DNA of 33,114 nt from Lachnospiraceae bacterium AM93-12TA (GTDB lineage: Bacteria > Bacillota > Clostridia > Lachnospirales > Lachnospiraceae). The stretch is taken from the NCBI GenBank assembly GCA_027698105.1, contig JAQERH010000033.1, forward strand, positions 1 to 33,114, in the 5' to 3' direction. Below are positions 16,381 to 22,761 of this stretch, one piece after another. Positions within the stretch are counted from its first letter, which is position 1. Each line of letters begins with the position of its first letter. A program made the position numbers and the translations under genes. Under the pieces are notes generated by a model. It searched no databases. It saw only the letters and a list, made by a program, of their open reading frames with translations, and had not been told where the DNA came from.

Positions 16381-16929
16381 TTATCCTTCCATCTGTCTTC
16401 CCAGAAATCCGGCAGCTGTGGAGGCCAGCTTGAGTTCTGTTTCAGAGAATTTTACTCGTGGTTCCCTGCTTAACAGGATAACGGAGCCAATGGCATCTCC
16501 CTCACAGATGATTGGGACAACGACTTGGGCGGTTGTTCCTTCTGGATCATCTGGGGTGATGGGGATAAAGTTTCTGTCGTCTTTCCCGGCTGTCACAATC
16601 TGGCGCTCGCCGATCAGAACTTCCAGCTGGCGGCTGATGGATTTTTGCAGATAATCCTTTCTGGGGCCGCCTGATACGGCGATAACCTGATCTCTGTCTG
16701 TAATGCAGACCATCAGGCCGGTACTCTGGGCCATAGCTTCCGCATACTGAGAGGAGAAAGAGGTCAGTTCCATCATGGGAGAGTATTTTTTCAGGATAAT
16801 TTCTCCCTCCCGATCTGTAAAGATCTCTAGCGGTGTCCCTTCGCGAAGGCGCAGAGTCCGCCGTATTTCTTTGGGAATGACTACCCGCCCTAAATCGTCA
16901 ATTCTTCTTACAATTCCAGTCGCTTTCAT
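16381..16929 (-). CDS. spoVT: Stage V sporulation protein T
   Basis: This 182-residue SpoVT is a forespore transcription factor that tunes sigma-G-dependent genes. The N-terminal swapped-hairpin AbrB-type DNA-binding domain (MKATGIVRRIDDLGRVVIPKE... to about residue 50) is followed by a C-terminal GAF-like domain. The length equals the Bacillus protein (178) to within a few residues. GGAGGAAT precedes the ATG but lies in the 3' arm of a long hairpin. The position upstream of mazG and rqcP parallels the Bacillus spoVT-yabM-yabN-yabO cluster, although here it is transcribed divergently from mazG. Confidence 0.96.
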   Translation of the reverse strand: MKATGIVRRIDDLGRVVIPKEIRRTLRLREGTPLEIFTDREGEIILKKYSPMMELTSFSSQYAEAMAQSTGLMVCITDRDQVIAVSGGPRKDYLQKSISRQLEVLIGERQIVTAGKDDRNFIPITPDDPEGTTAQVVVPIICEGDAIGSVILLSREPRVKFSETELKLASTAAGFLGRQMEG

Positions 16930-16935
16930 ATAAAA

Positions 16936-16992
16936 ATTCCTCCATCTGATACATTTTCATTTTCTGGAAATAGTATCTGTAGATGGAGGAAT
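16936..16992 (-). promoter_or_regulatory. Hairpin covering the spoVT ribosome binding site
   Basis: ATTCCTCCATCT (16936-16947) is the exact reverse complement of AGATGGAGGAAT (16981-16992), and GATAC/GTATC (16948-16952/16973-16977) continues the stem past a 3-nt bulge. In the mRNA the Shine-Dalgarno GGAGGAAT is within the 3' arm. A TATAAT on the minus strand (16998-16993) abuts the 5' arm, so a transcript starting there would contain only part of the stem. One from further upstream would contain all of it. Confidence 0.6.
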
Positions 16993-17118
16993 ATTATACG
17001 TTTTGTTGGTGTTTTATGTAATGATATCTGTATGAAAGCGATATACATTCTGTAGTCACTTCATATTTCCATCTTAAATATTATTTTTTCCCTTTTTAAT
17101 TCCTTGCCCTTTTCCATC

Positions 17119-17147
17119 TGGACTCTCCTTTCCGGATCCTCTATAAT
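17119..17147 (+). promoter_or_regulatory. mazG promoter
   Basis: TGGACT (17119-17124) and TATAAT (17142-17147) are separated by 17 bp. Transcription would begin near 17154, about 30 nt before the ATG of mazG. The rest of the spoVT-mazG intergenic stretch (16998-17118) is AT-rich with a repeated TATCTGTA (16974 and 17025) but no gene. Confidence 0.65.
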
Positions 17148-17184
17148 AGAATCATTGCCAGAATGGCCGGAAGGAGGAAGACAG

Positions 17185-17640
17185 ATGAAAGGGAAGGAAG
17201 CGGACACCATAAAATCATTGAAACAGTTCTTTACAGCAGAACGCCCGGATGCCTATACACTGGAGGATTTGAGAAACATTCTCCGTATTCTCCGTTCAGA
17301 CGAGGGCTGCCCCTGGGACAGGAAGCAGACCTTTGAGACTATGGTTTCCTGCGTTCTGGAGGAAGCCGGGGAGGTGGCGGAGGCCGTTAAAAACCAGGAT
17401 ACAGAGAACCTCTGTGAGGAGCTGGGAGACCTGCTGTTTCAGGTTGTGTTCTACTGCCAGATGGCAGAGGAACAGGGCCTTTTTACTTTCGAGGACGCTG
17501 TGGACGGGATCAGCCGGAAAATGGTTCGCAGACACCCGAAAATCTTCGGAGGAGACCTTCCGGAAACAGATGGAAACGAAGGCGATTTATGGGAGCGGAT
17601 AAAACAGGCTGAAAAGGCAAAAAACCATAAAACAACTTGA
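17185..17640 (+). CDS. mazG: MazG-family nucleotide pyrophosphohydrolase
   Basis: This 151-residue all-alpha NTP pyrophosphohydrolase removes pyrophosphate from (d)NTPs, including damaged nucleotides. Mg2+ ligands are in the LEEAGEVAEAV and EELGDLLFQVVFY helices, and DEGCPWDRKQTFETM is the typical N-terminal block. The ATG at 17185 has AAGGAGG 7 nt upstream; earlier in-frame codons precede the promoter. Bacillus YabN at this locus carries an extra N-terminal methylase domain, whereas this protein is the single MazG domain only. The stop codon overlaps the -35 element of the next gene. Confidence 0.93.
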   Translation: MKGKEADTIKSLKQFFTAERPDAYTLEDLRNILRILRSDEGCPWDRKQTFETMVSCVLEEAGEVAEAVKNQDTENLCEELGDLLFQVVFYCQMAEEQGLFTFEDAVDGISRKMVRRHPKIFGGDLPETDGNEGDLWERIKQAEKAKNHKTT

Positions 17641-17665
17641 CAAAGCAGGTATAAATGTATATAAA
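17637..17665 (+). promoter_or_regulatory. hup promoter overlapping the mazG stop codon
   Basis: A perfect TTGACA (17637-17642) contains the TGA stop of mazG, and TATAAA (17660-17665) follows after 17 bp. The near-consensus promoter fits the high expression expected of HU. The leader is about 105 nt. Confidence 0.8.
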
Positions 17666-17776
17666 TGTAAGGTAAGTAATTAGCGGTTTTTTGAAGGAGT
17701 AATATTGCTGTTTTGGCCGTTCAGGCTTCATGGCAAGTAGAAGCTCAGTATAAGAAGAAGCAGGAGGAATAAATCA

Positions 17777-18052
17777 ATGAACAAGACAGAGTTAATTGCA
17801 GCTGTAGCCGAGAAGGCAGAGATTTCCAAGAAGGACGCTGAGAAGGCAATCAAGGCTTTCACAGAGGCTGTTTCTGAGGAATTAGTAAAAGGCGGCAAGA
17901 TCCAGTTAGTTGGTTTTGGTACATTTGAAGTTTCTGAGAGAGCGGCAAGAGAGGGAAGAAACCCGAAGACAGGCGAGACTATGCCTATCGCAGCTTCCAA
18001 GACACCAAAGTTTAAGGCTGGAAAAGCTTTAAAGGATATGGTAAACGCATAA
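17777..18052 (+). CDS. hup: HU-family DNA-binding protein
   Basis: This 91-residue HU is a nucleoid protein that bends DNA as a dimer. The sequence [25 protein letters not shown] starts the helical base, and [22 protein letters not shown] is the beta-arm with the conserved RNPxTGE tip. The length is standard. AGCAGGAGGAATAAATC precedes the ATG. In Bacillus this locus lacks hup, but many Lachnospiraceae place HU directly before the S4-domain gene; that statement comes from general knowledge. Confidence 0.97.
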   Translation: MNKTELIAAVAEKAEISKKDAEKAIKAFTEAVSEELVKGGKIQLVGFGTFEVSERAAREGRNPKTGETMPIAASKTPKFKAGKALKDMVNA

Positions 18053-18126
18053 TCACAAGAGATCAGATAAATTTTTGAAGGTTTCAGAAACCGGAAAGAT
18101 TTTTGCAGTTCGAAACATACAAAATA

Positions 18127-18167
18127 AAATTCCCCCTGGAATGCGAAAAGCATTCCAGGGGGAATTT
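18127..18167 (+). terminator. Hairpin after hup
   Basis: A perfect 18-bp stem (18127-18144 with 18150-18167, GAAAA loop) lies between hup and rqcP. The 3' arm ends in GAATTT without a true U-run, and the ribosome binding site of rqcP (AAAAGGAG) starts 9 nt later. It may stabilise the hup mRNA and terminate it partially. Confidence 0.65.
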
Positions 18168-18190
18168 ACCAATTAAAAGGAGATAATGAT

Positions 18191-18430
18191 ATGCGTCTGG
18201 ACAAGTATCTGAAGGTATCCCGCATCATTAAGAGAAGAACAGTAGCTAATGAAGCCTGCGACAGCGGCCGCGTGATGCTTAACGATAAAGTGGCGAGAGC
18301 CAGTGCAGAAGTGAAGGTCGGAGATGTGATAGAGATTGCTTTTGGCAACAAATCTGTCAAGGTGCGTATTACAAGCGTACAGGAAACCATCCGCAAGGAA
18401 GATGCGAAAGAGATGTTTGAGTATCTGTAA
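18191..18430 (+). CDS. rqcP: S4-domain RNA-binding protein RqcP
   Basis: This 79-residue protein consists of one S4 RNA-binding domain (MRLDKYLKVSRIIKRRTVANEACDSGRV). It matches Bacillus YabO/RqcP, which works with RqcH in ribosome-associated quality control to add C-terminal alanine tails to stalled peptides. AAAAGGAGATAATGAT precedes the ATG. Its position before yabP is conserved, but here a terminator and an inserted two-gene module separate it from yabP. Confidence 0.93.
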   Translation: MRLDKYLKVSRIIKRRTVANEACDSGRVMLNDKVARASAEVKVGDVIEIAFGNKSVKVRITSVQETIRKEDAKEMFEYL

Positions 18431-18451
18431 AGGGATGAATAGTCAAGGAAT

Positions 18452-18486
18452 CCTGGGAGTTGAATATAGACTCCCAGGCTTTTTTG
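18452..18486 (+). terminator. Intrinsic terminator after rqcP
   Basis: CCTGGGAGT (18452-18460) pairs with ACTCCCAGG (18470-18478), followed by CTTTTTTG. A classic strong terminator that ends the conserved cluster just before the AT-rich insert. Confidence 0.92.
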
Positions 18487-18510
18487 ACATATTTCAATAG
18501 TTGAACAGTT

Positions 18511-19176
18511 TTATGTAGACGCATTCGTGATAGATATGGACAAAATTTCCTCCATGAAGCAGACCCACAGCTTTTCAGCAATGGGAATGACACGTTCCAA
18601 ATATTTTGGACTTGTGATGGGTCTGAGCCGGTCAAGATTGTCGTAATAGCAGCCAGCAAATTCTCCCCCTCTTTCAACGTAGACAGCCTGTCCCTTTTGT
18701 TCAATGTTTAGTTCATAATAATCGAAAAGCTTTTCGTAGCAGTAGCTGAAGCTTACTTTGGTGGTATGGCGGAAATAACGATTAAAAAAATCGCGGCATA
18801 ACTTTTTTTTCGAGTAATATTTTTTCAGATAGTAATCATCAAAGTGTCGCCGAACGTAGCAGACAAATTCCTCTGGAGTAATCATTCCGTAATAAAATGA
18901 GGCATTCAACAGCAGCGATATAACCCAGCCAGAATCGTTTTCCCCTCCGGGATTGCAAAGGGGGGCAGGGCTGAATAGTATATGATCTAACTCAAGTTCA
19001 TAAGTTCCCTCACAAGAGACCATTTTGATCGCATCCCGATAAGAAATGCGATATCTACGATATATGTTTTTTTGTCCTTCCTCTTTAACTTTAATATTGG
19101 CATAAACATTTCGATCATCATGAAAATCGTGTAAGCATTCAAAAGTGAGATGGCAATCAACAATTTTTTTAAACAT
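18511..19176 (-). CDS. Uncharacterised 221-residue protein beside an XRE regulator
   Basis: I do not recognise a family. The protein is 221 residues, soluble in appearance, without a signal peptide or membrane helix, and rich in Tyr, Phe, Arg and Lys (for example a cluster around residues 110-170 with FFNRYFRH and SFSYCYEKLFDYYEL). No catalytic signature is evident. The ATG at 19176 has a strong GAGGAGG and its own promoter. It is divergent from, and closely linked to, an XRE-type regulator gene, and the pair interrupts the rqcP-yabP junction. AT-rich sequence and codon use differ from the flanks, suggesting acquisition. Antitoxin-, phage- or stress-related roles are possible but unsupported. 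Confidence 0.75.
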   Translation of the reverse strand: MFKKIVDCHLTFECLHDFHDDRNVYANIKVKEEGQKNIYRRYRISYRDAIKMVSCEGTYELELDHILFSPAPLCNPGGENDSGWVISLLLNASFYYGMITPEEFVCYVRRHFDDYYLKKYYSKKKLCRDFFNRYFRHTTKVSFSYCYEKLFDYYELNIEQKGQAVYVERGGEFAGCYYDNLDRLRPITSPKYLERVIPIAEKLWVCFMEEILSISITNAST

Positions 19177-19203
19177 AAATTTTCCTCCTCTTTTTGTGGT
19201 TTA

Positions 19204-19232
19204 ATTATATTAAAAAAGAAAATAATATTCAA
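19204..19232 (-). promoter_or_regulatory. Promoter of the 221-residue protein gene
   Basis: On the minus strand TTGAAT (19232-19227) and TATAAT (19209-19204) are 17 bp apart, starting transcription near 19197 and leaving about 20 nt of leader that contains the GAGGAGG site. Confidence 0.6.
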
Positions 19233-19284
19233 ATATAATATAAGAATGTAAATTTAAATAAAAATATAATAAGTGGGAATTAAA

Positions 19285-19318
19285 TATTCTTTAAAAGAAT
19301 AAAATAATGTGATATAGT
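19285..19318 (+). promoter_or_regulatory. XRE gene promoter with palindromic operator
   Basis: A perfect palindrome TATTCTTT-A-AAAGAATA (19285-19301) overlaps a -35-like TTTAAA (19290-19295). A -10 TGA-TATAGT (TATAGT 19313-19318) follows at 17 bp. The position is right for autorepression by the encoded helix-turn-helix protein. The predicted start leaves only about 12 nt of leader. Confidence 0.5.
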
Positions 19319-19336
19319 ACAAGAGGAGGTGTTTTT

Positions 19337-20098
19337 GTGAGTTTTAGCGATCATTTTAATGGAGATACGTTAAAAAAGTTAAAGGAAAATGTCAAGGAGC
19401 AGATGAAAAGAAAAAATATGAAGCAAGTGGATCTGGCTGAGAAATTAGGCACTCAGCAGTCGAATATCTCGAAGTTTCTGTCAGATAAGACAGAGAGTTG
19501 CTGCAGCGTGGAACAACTTGTTAATATGTCAAAGATTTTTGGGGTATCTGTTGATACTCTGCTTGGCAATGAGCAGGCTCCTTGCGGTTTGGACAGGGAT
19601 AGTTTGAACATCAGAGAAGTGTGTTCGGTTTTGGCATGGCTGATACGAGAAAATTATCTTACTTTTGATAAGCGGGTTTTGGTGGATGAAGGAGAATATA
19701 GCGAGTCGCGTCCTTTAAACATAGATGGGAGAAAATACAGAGAACTCTATTTTTGTAATAAGGATACTGTTTATAAAGAAGATATTGATGAAGAAACAGG
19801 AGAAAATACAGGAACTTATCATCAGGAAATAAATGCAAATTTTTACCATACATTCCATTTTTCTAATTATGAGAAACCAGGTCTGTTTGTTTCGAGGCAA
19901 GAAGTAGAAGCGGCAGAGGAATTTTATGAAGCGTTTGGGAATGATAATACGGACAATATAAAAATTAATAATTTTTTGCAGACCTATCTGGATGTATACA
20001 AAGCCTATTATCAAGGGAGTATGGAAAAAGAGACGTTAAAAAATGTGGAAAAAGCTTTACTTGATGGACTGGGAGATGATTTTCTAAATCCTTTATAA
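19337..20098 (+). CDS. XRE-family helix-turn-helix regulator with unknown C-terminal domain
   Basis: This 253-residue protein has a Cro/CI-type helix-turn-helix near residues 12-60 (MKQVDLAEKLGTQQSNISKFL then a dimer-facing helix). It is followed by a C-terminal region of about 190 residues, acidic and Tyr-rich, that I do not recognise. The GTG start is chosen for AGGAGG 7 nt upstream. It is divergent from the 221-residue gene across 160 bp of very AT-rich DNA holding both promoters and a palindrome. It probably represses itself and its neighbour. The long second domain could sense a ligand or partner, perhaps the neighbouring protein. Confidence 0.85.
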   Translation: MSFSDHFNGDTLKKLKENVKEQMKRKNMKQVDLAEKLGTQQSNISKFLSDKTESCCSVEQLVNMSKIFGVSVDTLLGNEQAPCGLDRDSLNIREVCSVLAWLIRENYLTFDKRVLVDEGEYSESRPLNIDGRKYRELYFCNKDTVYKEDIDEETGENTGTYHQEINANFYHTFHFSNYEKPGLFVSRQEVEAAEEFYEAFGNDNTDNIKINNFLQTYLDVYKAYYQGSMEKETLKNVEKALLDGLGDDFLNPL

Positions 20099-20131
20099 AC
20101 AGAGCTGTGTACTTGTTTACCACTGTTTATA
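20094..20131 (+). repeat. Inverted repeat at the XRE stop codon
   Basis: TATAAACAG (20094-20102) and CTGTTTATA (20123-20131) are exact reverse complements across 20 nt and include the TAA stop. No T-run follows. It may stabilise the 3' end or bind a regulator; function unknown. Confidence 0.4.
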
Positions 20132-20143
20132 TCATAAAGAGAC

Positions 20144-20192
20144 AAACCTCCTAATATATTTAACAATAGTTTAATATGTCAGGAGGTTTTTT
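20144..20192 (+). terminator. Intrinsic terminator containing the yabP ribosome binding site
   Basis: 20144-20164 pairs with 20169-20189 in a 21-bp stem with two mismatches and one G-T pair, loop AATA, and runs into TTTTTT. The 3' arm contains AGGAGG (20181-20186), which is the Shine-Dalgarno of yabP, 8 nt before its ATG. One structure can thus both end the XRE transcript and hide the yabP start site on read-through RNA. Confidence 0.7.
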
Positions 20193-20194
20193 GC

Positions 20195-20479
20195 ATGGAA
20201 GAAAAGATAAGCCGCCGTCCTCACCGCCTGGATTTGATGAACCGGGGGAAGGGAAGCGTTACAGGAATTCAGGATGTTGTGGCTTTCGATGAAAACCAGA
20301 TTGTGCTGGATACAGATATGGGGCTTCTGACAGTCAAGGGAAAGGGGCTTCATGTGAGCCGCCTGACCCTGGAAAAGGGAGAGGTGGATATAGAGGGAAC
20401 AGTGGACAGCCTGGTTTACTCTTCAAACGAGGCCCACAGGAAGCAGGGAGAATCCCTGTTTACCAGATTGTTTAAGTAG
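20195..20479 (+). CDS. yabP: Spore protein YabP
   Basis: This 94-residue mother-cell sporulation protein is of the YabP/YqfC family. The sequence RRPHRLDLMNRGKGSVTGIQDVVAFDENQIVLDTDMGLL is the family core, with LHVSRLTLEKGEVDIEGTVDSLVYS. The length is standard. In Bacillus it is expressed under sigma-E with yabQ and needed for normal spore coat and cortex. It starts the yabP-yabQ-divIC run here (9 and 22 bp gaps). No convincing sigma-E promoter was found in the short upstream stretch, and the ribosome binding site is buried in a terminator stem. Confidence 0.93.
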   Translation: MEEKISRRPHRLDLMNRGKGSVTGIQDVVAFDENQIVLDTDMGLLTVKGKGLHVSRLTLEKGEVDIEGTVDSLVYSSNEAHRKQGESLFTRLFK

Positions 20480-20488
20480 GCGGCCTGT

Positions 20489-20815
20489 ATGGATACAATA
20501 TATACAGAGCTGTCCTGTATAGCAGCCGCTTTAACGGCAGGAATGGTACTGATGATGGTCTACGATGGTCTTCGTCTGTTCCGCCTGTTTATCCGCCATA
20601 CTCCTATTTGGACAGGCCTGGAAGACCTTGCTTACTGGCTGGGAGCCGGACTTTCTGTCTTTTTTCTGCTCCGCAGCAGGAATGAAGGGGAGATGCGGAT
20701 CTATATGATTGCCTCTGTGCTGGTTGGAATGATTTTTTATGACAAAACAGCCAGCCATCTTCTGTTCACCCTATTGAAAAAGTTAAAGAAATATTTTAAA
20801 ATGAAAGAGAAGTAA
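20489..20815 (+). CDS. yabQ: Spore cortex biosynthesis protein YabQ
   Basis: This 108-residue membrane protein has three or four hydrophobic segments (around 10-28, 47-66, 70-88), matching the membrane core of Bacillus YabQ, which localises to the forespore and is needed for cortex formation. It is roughly half the Bacillus length (about 211), as in many clostridia. The start ATG follows a weak GGCGGCC with no strong site, consistent with coupling to yabP 9 bp upstream. Confidence 0.85.
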   Translation: MDTIYTELSCIAAALTAGMVLMMVYDGLRLFRLFIRHTPIWTGLEDLAYWLGAGLSVFFLLRSRNEGEMRIYMIASVLVGMIFYDKTASHLLFTLLKKLKKYFKMKEK

Positions 20816-20837
20816 ACACAAAAAAGGAGATGGCCAT

Positions 20838-21158
20838 ATGCGCAGACAGGATAGAATGGCTGGAAAAAAGAAGAAAGAAAAAGCAGCCAACCGTCTGGCG
20901 CTGATGGGAATTACCATGGTAGTGCTGAGCCTGGCTGTTACAGTCCATTTAAGCGGCATTACCATGAAGGAAAAGGATTTGCAGTACCGGCTCAAGGAAG
21001 AGCAGCTCCAGAAGCAGAAGACTGAGGAAGAGCAGCGGGCGAAGGAGCTGGAGGAATACCGGATCTACGTTCAGACAAAAGAATATATTGAGAAAGTTGC
21101 GAAGGAAAAGCTGGGACTGGTGAATAAAGATGAGATTCTTTTAAAACCGGAAAAATAA
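20838..21158 (+). CDS. divIC: Septum formation initiator DivIC/FtsB-like
   Basis: This 106-residue bitopic division protein has a basic cytoplasmic N-terminus, one membrane helix (about 20-38) and a leucine/glutamate-rich coiled coil (about 45-80). It ends in EYIEKVAKEKLGLVNKDEILLK, the family's C-terminal signature. It acts in the divisome with FtsL and DivIB. AAAAAGGAG precedes the ATG. The same neighbour order (yabQ-divIC-spoIIE) is found in Bacillus. Confidence 0.9.
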   Translation: MRRQDRMAGKKKKEKAANRLALMGITMVVLSLAVTVHLSGITMKEKDLQYRLKEEQLQKQKTEEEQRAKELEEYRIYVQTKEYIEKVAKEKLGLVNKDEILLKPEK

Positions 21159-21200
21159 CGGGGAAACCTGTCGGAAAATTTTTTGGAAACTGTCCCGGAT

Positions 21201-21233
21201 TTGACAAATATTTCCCTCCGGCCTGTATATAAT
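21201..21233 (+). promoter_or_regulatory. spoIIE promoter, sigma-A with 21-bp spacer and Spo0A-like boxes
   Basis: TTGACA (21201-21206) and TATAAT (21228-21233) are separated by 21 bp. The same over-long spacing is known for the Spo0A-activated spoIIE promoter of Bacillus subtilis. TGTCGGA at 21169-21175 and, on the opposite strand, TGTCAAA over the -35 (21206-21200) each differ from the 0A box TGTCGAA by one base. Confidence 0.7.
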
Positions 21234-21262
21234 TATGTTCACGCAGGTCAGGAGGGATTTTT

Positions 21263-22672
21263 ATGATTGGAAAGAAATTACATAGAGATATGGCGGAGGT
21301 AAATGTCTATACAGCGAAGCGGCTGAGGGAAATGGCCTGTTCTCTGAGCGGACTTGCCAGGGCATTTACCGATGAGGCAGGAGCTGGAAGACGGCTGAGT
21401 TTTGACGAGGGACTGGCAGCCATGCAGACAGCGGCTTCCATGGTATGCGGCGGATGCAGCCGCTGCAATCTGTATGAGACAGGAAAAAAAGAAGGAAGCT
21501 ATTATCTGTACTACCTGCTCCGCGCCTTTGAGCAGAAGGGCAGAGTGGATGGGGAGGACATGCCCCGCCTGTTTAACGAATCCTGCCGCAGGCAGGAGGA
21601 GTATTTGAACCAGCTCAACAGAAATCTGGGACGGGCTACCATGAATCTCACCTGGAAAAACAGATTTCTGGAAAGCAGAGATGCGGTAATTGTACAGTTT
21701 CGGGAAATGGCGTCTATTTTAGAGGAATTTTCCGGACAGATGGAACGGGCTATGGATGTGACATCTGGATATGAAGATTCGGTCCGGTATCTGTTTCGCC
21801 GTCACCATATGAAGGTAGAAAATATGCTGATGCTGGAGTATGAAAACGATCAGAAGGAGGCATATCTGACCATGAGGACTATGGGAGGAAAGTGTGTTAC
21901 ATCCAGAGACGCCTCAGATATCCTGTCCAGAGCGGCAGGAGGCCGCCGGTGGAGTGTTTCCAGGGATACAAAAAGCATTGTTACGAAAAGAACAGATACG
22001 TTCCGCTTTGTGGAAGAAGGGAAATACCAGATGATCCATGGAGTGGCAAGAGCTGTGCGGGGCGGCGAGGTGATTTCCGGGGACAGCTTTACGTTCAGCG
22101 AAGGGCTGCCCCATCAGGTGATTATGAGTCTGTCAGATGGTATGGGAAGCGGAGCTGCAGCTCTGGCTGACAGCGCCAGGGTGGTAGAGCTGACAGAACA
22201 GCTCCTGGAAACAGGATTTTCTGCCAGAGCAGCATTAAAGCTTGTGAATACGGTGCTTCTGCTGGCCGGAATGGAGCAGAATCCCGCTACCCTTGATCTG
22301 TGCTGTATCGATCTGTGCACAGGAGTTCTGGAAAGCATGAAGCTGGGAGCAGTGGGAACCTTTCTCATAGGGAGAGCGGGTGTAGAGATGATAGAGACAG
22401 GCAGCGTGCCGATGGGTGTCATGAACCCTGTAGAGCCGGCCCTTATCTCCAGGAAGCTATGGGATAATGACAGGGTGATTATGGTCAGTGACGGCGTGCT
22501 GGAGGCACTTCCGGGGGAGGAAAAGGAGGAAACCTTCCGTCAGTATCTGGAAGAGCTGGAGACAGGGAATCCTCAGGACATGGCAGATGAGATTTTAAGC
22601 TTTGCTCTGTCCTTTTCAGAGGAGCCTGCAGATGATATGACAGTGCTGGTAGGCGGCATTTTTGAGAAATAG
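21263..22672 (+). CDS. spoIIE: SpoIIE-type PP2C phosphatase lacking the membrane domain
   Basis: This 469-residue protein has the C-terminal PP2C-type domain (about 235-469) with the metal-binding GDSF and SLSDGMGSGAAA motifs and the late DDMTVLV block. In B. subtilis this phosphatase dephosphorylates SpoIIAA and frees sigma-F in the forespore. The N-terminal part (residues 1-230) contains the Cys-x-x-Cys regulatory region CGGCSRCN and the helical SpoIIE linker. The roughly 320-residue N-terminal membrane domain of B. subtilis SpoIIE is absent; no hydrophobic segment is seen and divIC ends only 104 bp upstream. GTCAGGAGG precedes the ATG. Syntenic position makes it the true spoIIE rather than a stray PP2C. 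Confidence 0.9.
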   Translation: MIGKKLHRDMAEVNVYTAKRLREMACSLSGLARAFTDEAGAGRRLSFDEGLAAMQTAASMVCGGCSRCNLYETGKKEGSYYLYYLLRAFEQKGRVDGEDMPRLFNESCRRQEEYLNQLNRNLGRATMNLTWKNRFLESRDAVIVQFREMASILEEFSGQMERAMDVTSGYEDSVRYLFRRHHMKVENMLMLEYENDQKEAYLTMRTMGGKCVTSRDASDILSRAAGGRRWSVSRDTKSIVTKRTDTFRFVEEGKYQMIHGVARAVRGGEVISGDSFTFSEGLPHQVIMSLSDGMGSGAAALADSARVVELTEQLLETGFSARAALKLVNTVLLLAGMEQNPATLDLCCIDLCTGVLESMKLGAVGTFLIGRAGVEMIETGSVPMGVMNPVEPALISRKLWDNDRVIMVSDGVLEALPGEEKEETFRQYLEELETGNPQDMADEILSFALSFSEEPADDMTVLVGGIFEK

Positions 22673-22761
22673 AGTCAGGTGGGAAATGTCCGCTGAGGAA
22701 GCAGACGGGACGACAGACGGAAATATCCGTGAGGGAAGAGATACAGAGGAGGAAAGAGGCA

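Noticed and set aside
16921..17040. CGCTTTCATA/TATGAAAGCG inverted repeat around the spoVT upstream region
   Set aside because: One half is simply the spoVT start codon region (ATGAAAGCG), so the match is probably chance.
21263..22672. spoIIE as a pseudogene truncated at its 5' end
   Set aside because: It has its own promoter, ribosome binding site and an intact regulatory plus catalytic region, and divIC occupies the upstream DNA.
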